This document shows, piece by piece, positions 52,888 to 63,345 of a stretch of 64,000 bases of DNA. Origin of the DNA: Streptomyces beigongshangae (lineage in GTDB: Bacteria > Actinomycetota > Actinomycetes > Streptomycetales > Streptomycetaceae); the NCBI RefSeq assembly GCF_019710745.1, contig NZ_JAHKJW010000047.1, positions 1 through 64,000 on the forward strand, given 5' to 3'. The translations under genes were made by a program, and so were the position numbers. The notes under the pieces are model-generated. The model made no database searches and was not told the origin of the DNA. It was given only the letters and a program-made list of their open reading frames with translations. Within the stretch, counting starts at the first letter, position 1. Every line of letters begins with the position of its first letter.

Positions 52888-55800
52888 GACTTCCATTTCA
52901 TCCAATCGCGGAGCGGGATGTGGGCGTCGTAGGCGTTCGATTTAATATCCCCCGCCAAAGGATTTCCGTCCCGTCCGATTATTTTTCCGCCGGAGTTGAT
53001 GACGACGTGATCAACCTGCTGATACTCCTGAGAGTTGTTCAGATTTCCCTTGTCGATTCGAACTCCATTTCCCTTTCCGTCGTTCCAGCGCCATCCTATT
53101 CCTTTCTTCGTGGCCTTCCCGTCCCCGAAGGATCCAGGAAACTTTTCGCTGGCCGACTTTGGTATCCAAGATGGTGCCCCGCTGCCAGCGGAACTACCAC
53201 TAGCTTGTCCCTCAACTTCCCGCAGAGCCTTGCTCAGCCCTTTATTGATCCGTCCGATGCCGTCTGCGGCGCCGTAGGCGCCCATGCCCGCCAGTGCTAC
53301 GCCGCCTGCTGCGGCCGGCGCGCCAAGGACACAGCCGACGCCCGTGAGACATACCAGTGATCCGCCGATGGCAATTTCGCCGCCGAGGTTCATCAGGGCG
53401 ATGCTGCCGGCCGTTTCGGCGGCGCCCCACCAGGTCTCTGGTTGCGAGAAGATCGCGGAACCGTAGTTGACGACTGTGTCCACGGCGTTCGGGATCCAGT
53501 CCCATCCGAAGCCGCCGCTGTCCTTCTTGGTGGTACCGGTGCTGTCTGTGTGGGAGGTACCGCAGTTGCTGTTGCAGGGATGGTACGGAAGGGGCTTGGA
53601 GTGGTCGACGGCCTCGTTGGGGCGTCCGTTTCCGGGTGTTCCGTCGGGGCGGTCCGGGCAGGCTTCTCCTGATCCGCCCGCTCCGCCGCACGCGAGACCC
53701 ATGCCGCTTGGGTCGGACTCGGTCACGGGGCTTTGAGCGCCGTAACTGTAGCCGTTCAGGGTCTGGTGCCTGTCGAGTTCCAGGAGCGGGTCGACGCTGA
53801 TGAACTGTCCCACGGCGGGGTCGTATTCACGGGCCCCGATATGGGTCAGTCCTGTCGATTCGTCCGCGGGCTTGCCTAGGAACGCCTTGTCGTCCGGCCA
53901 GGTGGTCGCCTTCGTGCCGCGCGTGCCGCCGAAGGGCGTGCTGTAGCGCTTGGTGATGGCGTACGTGGCCGCGTCCAGGGCGATGCTCGATGTGCCGTGG
54001 TGGTCGGCGGCCAGGAAGCTGAGCTTCGTGCCCGAGACTCCGGAGGTCGCTGTTCGGACTGCGATGGTCTGGCCGTTGGCGCTGTAGTACCTCGTGCCCG
54101 ACAGGGTCTTCGTGGTCCCCTTGGTGGTGAGCCGGACCTCTGTGCCGCCCAGGTAGAGGACCGTGTCGCCGTCCCCCTTGGCCCTGCGGATCAGGAGTTC
54201 GCCGCTCGCGTCGTAGAGGTAGTTTGTCTCCTTCGCGCTCTCGGTGAGCTTGCTCAGGTCTCCCTCAGGGTTCCAGGCCAGTGTCTGCTGGCTCGCTGCG
54301 CCGGGGCGGGAGGTCGTGTTGCCGGTGCTGTCGTAGGCGTACGTGGCGGCCTGGGCGCCCGTCGTTTTGTCCAGGGTGTGGGGCTTGGTGTCGGTGGTGC
54401 CGTCGTAGGTGTAGCTGGTGGTCTTGTCGCCCGAGGACGCGTGCTGCGTCTCCGTCTTGCGCTGACCGCCGGCGGTGTATGTGTACGACGTCCAGTACGG
54501 GGCCGCTCCATCGATGTTGGAGGTGCTGCGACCTGACGTCGCGCAGTCCGCCGTCTTCGGGGTCCATGCCTCGGTCATGCGGCGGTAGCCGTCGTAGGCG
54601 AAGCACTGGTTGTCCGTCTTCGCGGTGCCGCCTTGGGTGGTGGCGTCGAAGATCGACGTGACGTTGCCCGCGTCGTCCTGGGCGAACTTCAGTTCCTGCG
54701 GCATGTAGCCGTGCACGTCGTCGGTGACGTAGGAGCGGGTCAGGCGGCGTGTACCGGTCTCGTAGTCCCAGTTGAGGTAGGCCTTCTTCGCCGAGCTGGT
54801 GCCGTCCGTTGCGAGGGTGAGCTGGCGCAGGTCGCCCTGCGGGGAGAACGCCGCGCCCTGCAGGTAGCCGCTCGTGCCCTTGGAGGTGAGCTGGCCGCCC
54901 GTCGCGTTGTAGGTGTAGGAGACCGTTTCAGCGGCCAGGCCGCCCACCGCGGGTGCGCTGGCCTGGCTGACCGTGCCGTCCAGGTTGTACCCGGTGCTAA
55001 AGGACAAGGTCTTCGGCACGGAGCCGCCGGCGACCAGCGGTTCGGTCTCAGGCAGGAGCAGCTGGCTGGCGCTCACCCGGTACAGCGGGTCGTACGCCGT
55101 AACCTTCTGGGTATACGCCTTTCCGGCCATGCCGCCGTCGTAACGGACCGCGGTGTCCTGCTGTCCCTTCCTGAGGGTGTCGAACGTCCAGGCCGCGAGC
55201 TTGTTGGCGTCCGTCTTCGACGCCTGCCACATGCCTGTCCTGCGGCCCAGGTCGTCGTACTCGTAGAGCAGCTTCTTGGCCGCGTCGTCGTTCGGGGTGG
55301 TGCTGACGACCTGGTCCAGGTCGTTGTACTCCGTGACGCTCCCGCCCTTGTCCGGGTCCGTCACGGTGACCTGACGGCCGAACAAATCGTACGAGTAGGA
55401 CCACTTGGTCTTGTCGGGACCGGTGATCGTCTCCTGCTGTCCGGCAGGGGTGTAGGTGTAGCCGGTCGTCGTGTAGTCGGTGCCGGTCGGGGTCGGGCCG
55501 GCGTACTCGCGGCGCTCTGTTGTCTGTCCCAGGGCGTTGGTGACCGTCGTGGTGGCCTGGCCGCCGGCCGGTGCTGTGGTGGAGACCGAGTCACCCGTGT
55601 AGGCGGTGTTGATCGTCCAGCGGGTGACGCCGTGAACCTTCGTCACCGTCTTGGACGCGCGGTCGGCACCGTCGTACGTCGTGTCCGTCTGGAGTGGGGC
55701 CTGACCGCCGTCCGTCTGCACCGGGGTGCCGGAGGGAGTTGACGTGTTGTCCCAGATGTCCGACTGCTGACTTACCGCCAGGCCTCGGTCGTCGTACAGC

Positions 55801-58800
55801 GTCAGCGACACGAGCCGGCCACCGGCCGGACTGGGCGTCTGCGTCTGGCGTGAGCGCAGCAGGGAGTCGTAGAACTCGTAGCCGGTGTTGTAGCCGGAGC
55901 CGTCACCCTTGAGCGTCCCGGTGGAGACCCAGGACATGGCCGTGTTGGTGACCTTGTAGTCGTAGACGTAGTTCGGCGTCTTGCTCAGGGCCTTGGAGCG
56001 GTTGGGCAGCCAGACCTTGATCACCCTGCCGAGGCTGTCGTACTCGGACTCGGTGACGTTGTTGTTGGCGTCGGTGGTCTTCAGGACCGCGCCGGTGGCG
56101 AAGTCCGATGCCGTAACCGTCTTGTGCGTCTTGATGTTGGTGATCGTCGTCGAGGTCAGCGGACCGGTGGCCACCGGATCGTAGACGGTGTTGGCCACCA
56201 CCGCGCCGTTGGCGTCCTTGACGACGAGGACGCGTCCGAGCGTGTCGTAGGTCGTCGTGGCGGTCTTCTGCCAGAGGGCTGCGTCATCGCTGCCGTAGGA
56301 TTTGGCCCGACCGGTCCACGTCACGTCACCCTTGGTCGGCTTCTGCGAGGCCGACCACGTGGTGGCCGTGGTGTCGTCGTAGACGGTGGCGGTGTCGGAG
56401 ACGACGTCACCGGACCGCTTGGAGTCCGCAGGAAGGTCCAGCGCGGAGTCCGCCGTCGCGCAGGTCTTGGCCACGGTGCGCGTGCGGGACACCAGGGAGT
56501 TGATGCCGCTTTCGGCATTGCGGGCGTACCAGGTGCGGGTGCACTTCTCGTCGCCTGAGACGGCGTCATCGCCCTGGTCTTCGACCTTTTCGGCCATGCC
56601 GTAGTCGTCGTAGGTGGTCTTCACCGTGCGCACCCGGTCGTACGGCGTCGCCTTGCTGGTGATGTTGGTACGGGTGTGCGTGGCGTCGGTGCGCACGAAG
56701 TACGCCTCGGTGTCCGCGTACGACTTGTGCTGGGTCGCCGTCCGCTTCGACCAGGGGTCGTTGACGGTGCCGGTGACCTCGGTGTCCCCGTTGTAGCTGG
56801 CCGTCTCGCGGGTGAAGCCCGTGTACTGGTCAAAGTCGGTGACCTCATTGGCCTTGATCCCGGAGACCTTCACGCTCTTGCGCGCGTCCGGGTCCGGGGT
56901 CTTGCCGTCGGAACCAAGGACACGGTCACCGTTCATACCGCGCAGATAGACGGTGACGGTCTTGCTCTGGGTGCGGCCGGAGACACCGGTGAGATGGGTG
57001 ACCTTGCCGTAACCGCGCCAGATGGACCAGGTGCGCTCCTTGGCGGGCGTCATCGGGTCCTCGTTGTAGCGCCAGGCACCGCCGTCCGAGGAGTACTGGT
57101 AGGTGTGCTGCACCGCCTCCGAACCGCCGAAGGGGTCCGTCGTCGACACCGACGTGACCGGGTACTTCTGGAACCAGTCAAGGATCGGGGTCTTTTGACC
57201 GTTGGGCGACCAGTACACGGGATAACAGCGCTTGGTGTTCTGATCGAGCTTGGGCTTCGTGCCGCCGGCCGTGCACTCGGAGGGCGCGTAATTGACGATC
57301 GTCTGCGCGCCCGTCTCGGAGACGACCGTCTTGATGCGGGGTTTGTCGAGCGGCAGGATGTCATCGGCGGTGCCGTCCACCCGGTTGGACATCATCACAT
57401 GGTCGAACTTGACCGGGTCCAGCGCCAGATCGGTGCCGCGCTTACCCGTGTGCTTGATCTCGTCCAGCCACAGCGACTGGTCGGTTGAATCACCCGTGTC
57501 GCCCGGATCCAGGTAGAGGTGCTTGAGCGCCCAGGCATCCACACTGTCGTAGTCGGGCGTCGTGGCCTTCGCGTTCCACGCGTAGGTAGTGACGGTGGTC
57601 AGCCGCTTGCGTGTGAAGAACGTCGGCCCGACGTTGCCGGTGCACTTGTCGCCGTCCTTGCAGAGCGCGTCGAACGGCACGTCCGGCCAGTTGTCCCGAG
57701 TGTCCTTAGTCAGCGAGTCACAACCGGTGCCGGAGGCCAGGCAGCGCTCGGAATAGTTGAAGACCACCTTGTTAGAGACCACCGGCGAGCCGGAGAACAG
57801 TTCACCGGCCCGCTGCCCGTAGCGGATCTCTTCCAGGTAGCCGCCGCGCACGTAGTCGGTGCCCGTGTTGTCGTCGCCGAGCTTGTCGTAGTTGTTGTGC
57901 TCCGCGGTGTACCAGTACGACGTGGCGTTGCCGTGGGTGTCCTCGACGTAGTCGAGGTTCCAGCGCCAGGCCTGCTTCTTGGCGCGGCCGGAGAAGGAGG
58001 TGCCGTCGGAGTAGCCGGGCTCGTCCTCGTCGTCGCCGAAGACCGGCACGGTCCATACCGACTGGGTGCGGTCGTCCGTACCCGCGCCGTCGAGCTTGTT
58101 CAGCCCGAAGACATACTTGGTGCCGTCACCGGTGACGACGGTCCAGTGCTCTCCGTCGTCGTCGCCGTTTTCCGCGCCCGTGGAGCGGGTGACGGTGGAG
58201 GCGTCGTCGTTCTTCAGCCGCCATGTGCCGCTGGTGTCGTCCTTGACCAGCTCGCTCGCCTTGCCGTTGAGTACGAGTGAGGCGTTGTCGTACTTCCAGC
58301 ACAGGTCGTACTTCTCGTCCTGGCCGTCGTCGTCGCAGGAACCGTACTTGCGCTCGATGAACGACGAGGTCAGGTCGAAGCCCTCGCCGACCTGGCTGCC
58401 CTGGTTGTTCGAGTTCGCTGTGCGCCCGTCCACGGCACCCGAGTCGTAGGAAAGTTCCAGAGATGGCTTTGACCCGGCCGCTGCGGGTGGCACTCGCAGC
58501 GGGTACGACCAGGTGAACGAGCCGGACGAGCCGCCCGCTTCCCAGGTCGAGGAGGCGGACAGCGGCGTGGCCTTGTAGTCGCCGGAGCCTGATTTCGCGG
58601 CCGCCGCCAGTGCCAGCGTCATCGGCGCACCGCTGGAGGACAGATCCAGCGCTACCGACAGCTGATTTTTCTGCCGGTTGTTGGTGGAGTCGAGGCTGTC
58701 GGCTGTACGGCACTTCGCCGCGGCCGGATCGGCTGGCGCGCAGTGGGGCAGCCGGCTCAGTGCAAGCCGTCCCGCCCAGTCACCACCGTACGCAGAGGCG

Positions 58801-59342
58801 AAGGCCGAATAATCGATGCCCAGCTGAGTCCTGCCGCCGCCCTTAGCGCCGGTGACCTTAAGGACCACGCCCTTCACGCCGAGCTTCGCTGCCGTCTTCT
58901 GGTCCATTACCTGGACGGTGACGGTCTCGGCGGCTTTGCCGTTGAGCGGCGCGGCAACCGTGAGCGGCAGCGAGCCGGGTGCCGCCTTGGCGGCACCCTT
59001 GCCCGGGATGGTCAGCGAAGCCTTCCCCGGTTTTGGCCAGCTGACCTTCTGCTGCTGATCTTTACGTGCGCGTGCGGCCGCGGTGCGGTCGGCCTCCGCC
59101 GCCTGTGCCATCACGGCGGCGGCCTTCTTGTTTGTTTTCGCCGTGAACGGTGAGACCTTGGTGGCTTTCGGCGCCTTGAAGTCCGGTCTGCCCAGCGGAT
59201 CGGTGTCCGCGGCGAATGCGACGGGTGTCAGCAGGCCCGGCAGCATGGCTATGCCCACGCCGAGGGCGACGTGCCGCATCCAGCGGCCGTTGCCGGTTTC
59301 CGGTCTGCTTCTGGGCAGCCGGTACTTCCCCAAGGGGTTCAT
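52869..59342 (-). CDS. RHS polymorphic toxin, type-24-like tip (module B)
   Basis: A 2157-residue secreted RHS protein. The signal peptide is at about 20-44 (WMRHVALGVGIAMLPGLLTP, then VAFAAD). An SpvB-like N-terminal region follows, then many YD repeats (YDSLGRVI, YDLFGRQVTVTDP, YDDLGRR) at about 1050-1830. The core motif VGQFISVDPLLELD lies at about 1842. A hydrophobic Gly/Ala-rich pre-toxin segment is at about 1975-2030. The tip at about 2048-2157 has GIGWRWNDGKGNGVRIDKG, QEYQQVDHVVINSGGKIIGR and HIPLRDWMKWKSW, matching the polymorphic toxin type 24 pattern by recall. There is no Hint domain, unlike module A. An overlapping immunity gene follows. Confidence 0.85.
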   Translation of the reverse strand: MNPLGKYRLPRSRPETGNGRWMRHVALGVGIAMLPGLLTPVAFAADTDPLGRPDFKAPKATKVSPFTAKTNKKAAAVMAQAAEADRTAAARARKDQQQKVSWPKPGKASLTIPGKGAAKAAPGSLPLTVAAPLNGKAAETVTVQVMDQKTAAKLGVKGVVLKVTGAKGGGRTQLGIDYSAFASAYGGDWAGRLALSRLPHCAPADPAAAKCRTADSLDSTNNRQKNQLSVALDLSSSGAPMTLALAAAAKSGSGDYKATPLSASSTWEAGGSSGSFTWSYPLRVPPAAAGSKPSLELSYDSGAVDGRTANSNNQGSQVGEGFDLTSSFIERKYGSCDDDGQDEKYDLCWKYDNASLVLNGKASELVKDDTSGTWRLKNDDASTVTRSTGAENGDDDGEHWTVVTGDGTKYVFGLNKLDGAGTDDRTQSVWTVPVFGDDEDEPGYSDGTSFSGRAKKQAWRWNLDYVEDTHGNATSYWYTAEHNNYDKLGDDNTGTDYVRGGYLEEIRYGQRAGELFSGSPVVSNKVVFNYSERCLASGTGCDSLTKDTRDNWPDVPFDALCKDGDKCTGNVGPTFFTRKRLTTVTTYAWNAKATTPDYDSVDAWALKHLYLDPGDTGDSTDQSLWLDEIKHTGKRGTDLALDPVKFDHVMMSNRVDGTADDILPLDKPRIKTVVSETGAQTIVNYAPSECTAGGTKPKLDQNTKRCYPVYWSPNGQKTPILDWFQKYPVTSVSTTDPFGGSEAVQHTYQYSSDGGAWRYNEDPMTPAKERTWSIWRGYGKVTHLTGVSGRTQSKTVTVYLRGMNGDRVLGSDGKTPDPDARKSVKVSGIKANEVTDFDQYTGFTRETASYNGDTEVTGTVNDPWSKRTATQHKSYADTEAYFVRTDATHTRTNITSKATPYDRVRTVKTTYDDYGMAEKVEDQGDDAVSGDEKCTRTWYARNAESGINSLVSRTRTVAKTCATADSALDLPADSKRSGDVVSDTATVYDDTTATTWSASQKPTKGDVTWTGRAKSYGSDDAALWQKTATTTYDTLGRVLVVKDANGAVVANTVYDPVATGPLTSTTITNIKTHKTVTASDFATGAVLKTTDANNNVTESEYDSLGRVIKVWLPNRSKALSKTPNYVYDYKVTNTAMSWVSTGTLKGDGSGYNTGYEFYDSLLRSRQTQTPSPAGGRLVSLTLYDDRGLAVSQQSDIWDNTSTPSGTPVQTDGGQAPLQTDTTYDGADRASKTVTKVHGVTRWTINTAYTGDSVSTTAPAGGQATTTVTNALGQTTERREYAGPTPTGTDYTTTGYTYTPAGQQETITGPDKTKWSYSYDLFGRQVTVTDPDKGGSVTEYNDLDQVVSTTPNDDAAKKLLYEYDDLGRRTGMWQASKTDANKLAAWTFDTLRKGQQDTAVRYDGGMAGKAYTQKVTAYDPLYRVSASQLLLPETEPLVAGGSVPKTLSFSTGYNLDGTVSQASAPAVGGLAAETVSYTYNATGGQLTSKGTSGYLQGAAFSPQGDLRQLTLATDGTSSAKKAYLNWDYETGTRRLTRSYVTDDVHGYMPQELKFAQDDAGNVTSIFDATTQGGTAKTDNQCFAYDGYRRMTEAWTPKTADCATSGRSTSNIDGAAPYWTSYTYTAGGQRKTETQHASSGDKTTSYTYDGTTDTKPHTLDKTTGAQAATYAYDSTGNTTSRPGAASQQTLAWNPEGDLSKLTESAKETNYLYDASGELLIRRAKGDGDTVLYLGGTEVRLTTKGTTKTLSGTRYYSANGQTIAVRTATSGVSGTKLSFLAADHHGTSSIALDAATYAITKRYSTPFGGTRGTKATTWPDDKAFLGKPADESTGLTHIGAREYDPAVGQFISVDPLLELDRHQTLNGYSYGAQSPVTESDPSGMGLACGGAGGSGEACPDRPDGTPGNGRPNEAVDHSKPLPYHPCNSNCGTSHTDSTGTTKKDSGGFGWDWIPNAVDTVVNYGSAIFSQPETWWGAAETAGSIALMNLGGEIAIGGSLVCLTGVGCVLGAPAAAGGVALAGMGAYGAADGIGRINKGLSKALREVEGQASGSSAGSGAPSWIPKSASEKFPGSFGDGKATKKGIGWRWNDGKGNGVRIDKGNLNNSQEYQQVDHVVINSGGKIIGRDGNPLAGDIKSNAYDAHIPLRDWMKWKSWNSPN

Positions 59343-59495
59343 GGACCTGTTCTTTCTGCGGTCGGCCGAAGAAGGCCGCTCGCTCTGTGTTCCCCTCTGT
59401 CGGGGGACGGGGCGGTAGGGGAGCAGATACGTGGGGGAGGAGAAGGGAAAGGACGCTTCGCGGCGTGGTGCGTACGCGCGGTGGACTGGGATGCG

Positions 59496-59539
59496 GCGGT
59501 GTCTGGTCCGGACCCAAATGGGGCCGGACCAGACACCGC
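59496..59539. terminator. Hairpin between LamG gene and RHS gene
   Basis: A perfect 16-bp stem, GCGGTGTCTGGTCCGG (59496-59511) with CCGGACCAGACACCGC (59524-59539), and a 12-nt loop. It lies 36 bp after the LamG/DNRLRE stop and about 150 bp before the RHS start. It therefore separates or attenuates transcription between the two giants of module B. Confidence 0.82.
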
Positions 59540-59574
59540 ATCAGCCGTACATCAGCGGCCGCCGCAGGAGAACA

Positions 59575-62500
59575 TCAGCGGGTGCCGCCGCCGATGACCT
59601 GTGAGGAGATCTGGTCCGCGCTCATCGCGCCGGTCCACACCCGCAGGTCCTCCAGGGCGCCGGGCAGGTGGTGTTCGGTGGTACCGCCCTTGCTGCCACG
59701 GCCCGCGGTGACGGTACCGATGCCCTGCTGGGCGGTGGAGAAGCCGGACGCACCCTCGGAGGGCTGGTCGAACTCGCTGACGAACAGGTGAAGCTGCCCG
59801 TAGCGGGTCTCGGTCTTCGAGGAGTCCGCCGGATCGGTCCACTGCCACGCCTGCTGGGCGTCGAAGACCCCGGTGACCTGCACCCAGGTATCGGTCTCGG
59901 CGGCATCACCACCGGGTACCACGGCGCTCTGCGTCACCTTGCCGTCAGCGCCGACAGCGCTGCGGGTGAACTTCCACTGGTACACGCCGACGGCCTCCTT
60001 GACTACCCACAACGCCCACGAGGACTCACCGGCCGACGCCTGCTGCCCGACCACCTGCGCCTGGTAGCCCACCGGCTTGGCCTCAAGCTTCACGGAGTCC
60101 AGCTGGACCCGGGCGGAGACGGTGAACGAACCGCTCTCATCGACGACCGGGCCGGCCGCCGAGACATAGCCGGCCTGGCCGTCCAGGACGAGCGCGTTGT
60201 TCTCCGCGTCCAGGACGGCCCCCGCCGCCGACAGCTTCAGATTCGGCGCCGGATAGGGCGTGAGTTCTTTGACCTCGGTGCCGGCAGAGCCCGCGGCATC
60301 CCAGTGCGCCACCAGCTCATTGGCCGCGACGCCGTTCTCCATCAGCTGCGCCTGCTCGGCGATCTCGTCGCCGGTCAGCGCACGCTGCCACACGGCGCTC
60401 TCGTCCAGGCGGCCGCGGAAGTACTCACCGTAGAGTCCGCCGACCAGCGAGCGGCCGAACTGCAGACCGCCGGAGGACACCCATGGGGTGTACGTACTCG
60501 ACAGTGAGCTGAGCACCGCAGGGCTGCCCTGCGGCCGGCCGTTGACGAATAGCTGAATGGTGTCGTTCGTCTTGTCGGCGTCACCCTTGGTGTCGAACAC
60601 ACCGGCCAGATGCGTCCACACCTTGAGCGGGGGACCCGCGGTGTCGGAGACCGAGCGCAGGTACACCGCGCCGTCCTTGACATCGGTGGCCGTCCGGTTG
60701 AACACCCACTTCTTGTACGACGCCGAGTAATACAGCGTGAACGCCGAACCGTTCGTACCCGGAGCCGCCATCGCCACGTGTGTCTCGGACGCGTCGGTCA
60801 GATACGCCCAGGCCGAGACCGTAAACGAGTCCTTGGTGTTCACCGCGGCCGATGCGGTCGCCGCGTACTGCTGCTGGGCCGGGTCGGTACTGTCCAGCCA
60901 CAGTGAGGAGTCCGCATCCCCGCGACGGGCCAGCGACGACCAGCCCGCACTGCCGTAGAGCGTGGCATCGTGCCGGGTGCCCTCCGTCGCGCTGTCCTTG
61001 GCCACCGTCACACCCGAACCAGACGCCCCGTCATCGAAACGCCAGACGCCGGCGGCTCCGGCCGCGGGAGCGACCTTGAAACTGAACTCGGTCGGCGTGC
61101 CCCACCGGTTGCGCACGTCCTTGGCCTCCACCGACAGGACCTGCGTGCCGGACAGGGAAGGTGTCACACTCACCGAGGCCGTCGACCCGCTGGCTGTCCT
61201 GGTCTCCTTCGCCGAGGAGGTGAGCAGCCGCCACCGGTAGCCGGTGATGTCGGTGTCGGCCGCGTTCGGCTTGAAGGTGAACGCGCCGGGGACACCCGGA
61301 CCGCCCTTGCCTTCGCACAACGCGGCAACGCACTCGGTGTACGGGGAACCCGGCGTGATCCTCGGAGCCTTGGGCGCCGTCGAATCGATCTTGAAATAGC
61401 ACCAGGAGGAGTACGAGGAGAACAGATTGCCCTCCTTGCCCCCGTAGGACCAGTGCGACTGGGTACGCGACTTGAGCCGGTACAGGCCGCCGTCCGCCCG
61501 GTTGGAAGTGCGCCTCTTCTCCAGGGTGCCGTCCGGGCTCCAGCCGGAGCCCGGACTGTAGCCCGACCACACCTCGTGCCAGGCGGCGTCGTCACCGCGC
61601 TCGACGATGAACTCCGCCTGCAGGGATCCCTCCTCGTCGCCCGCGTTGTGCTCGACCTTGGTCTGCACCCGGGCCTGCACCATCGGATCGATCCGCGTGA
61701 CGGTGAGCGGGTCCGACGAGGACGTCTTGCAGTACGCGGTCGTGCCGTCGCCGGGGATGATGCCGACATCGGTGGGAACACCCGGTTTGTAGGCGTAGTT
61801 GACCTCCAGTTCGGCGTTGTCGTCGAACCGCTTCCAGGCCTCGGGGTCGCCCTCGTCCTTCGCCCGCAGCATGAAGGTCAGCCGGGAGATCTTCCCGTCG
61901 GCGAATTTCCGCACCGTGGAGGCCAGGTTCTCGTCGGTCTCCTCCGGGTTGTCGTTGAACTCCACCCACTGGTCAGGCTGTTCCGGAGAGCAGTTGTCAC
62001 CGCGCCCGGCGGACACGTAGCGGTCGCCCATCTGGTCCAGCTGGGTAGGACCGGGCCAGCGGGTGCCCTCGGAGATGTTGTTCGTGCGCTCCAGGTCGAC
62101 CCAGTGCGGACTGCAGGAGAACGACCAGGTCTCATACGCGCGGAACGTCGCATCGAGAATGTGCTTACCGGACAGTTTCGACGGCGAGAACTCGAAGTAC
62201 ATGCGGTTGGTGTAGTTGCTGCCGCAGTAGTAAGGGCCGGAGAAACTGCACCGGCCTACCCCGTATTCACCGTTGAACTGCCAGAACCTGTCGCCGTCCG
62301 AGGACAGCACTGTCCGCTCGGACACCCCCAGCCCCACGGACGGGTCGATCCGTACGGGATAGACCGTGTCCTTGCCGCGCAGCAGCCCAAGGTCGGGCTC
62401 GACGGAGATGGTCTGCTCATCGACGCGTACCGGCATCACCGCGCTGGCATCGCCGGCGCGGGGCTGGGTGCCCTCCTCGACCGGATCCGGCCGCTCGCCC

Positions 62501-63345
62501 GGAGCAGCTTGCGCGAAGGCGGCCGTACGGGCGGCCCCGGTCCTGGCGGCCGGTTCATCGACCTGGCTCGCGGAGTCCCACATCTGTCCGGCGGGACCCT
62601 TGAAAACGGTGTTGCCGTCCTTGTCGACGGCCCGCAGACCACCGCCCGCACCCGGCACCACCTGCAGGCCCTTTGCCGACGCGGAGAGCTTGACCTGCTC
62701 CAGCGCCGGATCCGCGGCCGCCTCGGCGGACTTGACGACGAGTACCTCGCGGTAGCCCTCGGCCGTAGCGGTGAGCTCCAGGTCGACACCTGCCAGGACA
62801 TCCGGGTACACGGCCTTGGCGCCGTCCAGGCGCGGCTCGGGCAACGACCCCGGCCAGCCGAGCCGCAGCGAACCCTGCTCATTGCCCAGATAAATCATCT
62901 CGCTGCCGTCGCCGCCACCCGAGAAGGAGACATCGACGACTGCGGACTTGGGCCCCACGGTCCCGTCCGGACGCTGCTCAAGGGTCGGATCGACCGTCTG
63001 CCAGCTTCCGTCCTTCCCCTTGACGCGCTGTGGCACCGCGGACTGCGTAAAGCTGAACGTCCCGTCCGGATTGGCCAAGGTCGTCGAGTACTCGGTGCGC
63101 TCCTCGGTGACCTCCACCTGCTCGCCAGTGGCCACGGCTCGGGCTGTCGCGCTGCGGTGAGTCGTCTCACCGTCCGCTGCGGACCGAGGCGCCGCCTGGG
63201 CCGCCGAAGCCGGGGCCGTGAACGTCGGCAGCGACGCGAGCATCGCCAGAGAGGTTATTCCGGTTGTAAAACCGAGGAGCCCCCGAGACCGTCTTCGTGG
63301 TGTTGCCCCCGACGCAACGTACCAGCGTATTCGCACTTCCCCCAC
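59575..63345 (-). CDS. Secreted DNRLRE/LamG protein, RHS partner (module B)
   Basis: A 1256-residue exported protein. The signal peptide is at about 20-50 (LLGFTTGITSLAMLASLPTF, then PASAAQ). The N-terminal region of about 70-260 (VEVTEERTEYSTTLANPDGT, then WQTVDPTLEQRPDG and LRLGWPGSLPEP) parallels the module A partner. A DNRLRE-type block at about 320-520 holds YPVRIDPSVGLGVSERTVLS. Ig-like segments follow, then two LamG/concanavalin-like domains at about 760-975 (GVWRFDDGASGSG, then VSAWAYLTDASETHVAM) and about 1000-1250. LamG folds bind glycans or proteins, so a surface or adhesion role is inferred. It starts GTG 63345, or GTG 63336. Confidence 0.83.
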   Translation of the reverse strand: MGEVRIRWYVASGATPRRRSRGLLGFTTGITSLAMLASLPTFTAPASAAQAAPRSAADGETTHRSATARAVATGEQVEVTEERTEYSTTLANPDGTFSFTQSAVPQRVKGKDGSWQTVDPTLEQRPDGTVGPKSAVVDVSFSGGGDGSEMIYLGNEQGSLRLGWPGSLPEPRLDGAKAVYPDVLAGVDLELTATAEGYREVLVVKSAEAAADPALEQVKLSASAKGLQVVPGAGGGLRAVDKDGNTVFKGPAGQMWDSASQVDEPAARTGAARTAAFAQAAPGERPDPVEEGTQPRAGDASAVMPVRVDEQTISVEPDLGLLRGKDTVYPVRIDPSVGLGVSERTVLSSDGDRFWQFNGEYGVGRCSFSGPYYCGSNYTNRMYFEFSPSKLSGKHILDATFRAYETWSFSCSPHWVDLERTNNISEGTRWPGPTQLDQMGDRYVSAGRGDNCSPEQPDQWVEFNDNPEETDENLASTVRKFADGKISRLTFMLRAKDEGDPEAWKRFDDNAELEVNYAYKPGVPTDVGIIPGDGTTAYCKTSSSDPLTVTRIDPMVQARVQTKVEHNAGDEEGSLQAEFIVERGDDAAWHEVWSGYSPGSGWSPDGTLEKRRTSNRADGGLYRLKSRTQSHWSYGGKEGNLFSSYSSWCYFKIDSTAPKAPRITPGSPYTECVAALCEGKGGPGVPGAFTFKPNAADTDITGYRWRLLTSSAKETRTASGSTASVSVTPSLSGTQVLSVEAKDVRNRWGTPTEFSFKVAPAAGAAGVWRFDDGASGSGVTVAKDSATEGTRHDATLYGSAGWSSLARRGDADSSLWLDSTDPAQQQYAATASAAVNTKDSFTVSAWAYLTDASETHVAMAAPGTNGSAFTLYYSASYKKWVFNRTATDVKDGAVYLRSVSDTAGPPLKVWTHLAGVFDTKGDADKTNDTIQLFVNGRPQGSPAVLSSLSSTYTPWVSSGGLQFGRSLVGGLYGEYFRGRLDESAVWQRALTGDEIAEQAQLMENGVAANELVAHWDAAGSAGTEVKELTPYPAPNLKLSAAGAVLDAENNALVLDGQAGYVSAAGPVVDESGSFTVSARVQLDSVKLEAKPVGYQAQVVGQQASAGESSWALWVVKEAVGVYQWKFTRSAVGADGKVTQSAVVPGGDAAETDTWVQVTGVFDAQQAWQWTDPADSSKTETRYGQLHLFVSEFDQPSEGASGFSTAQQGIGTVTAGRGSKGGTTEHHLPGALEDLRVWTGAMSADQISSQVIGGGTR

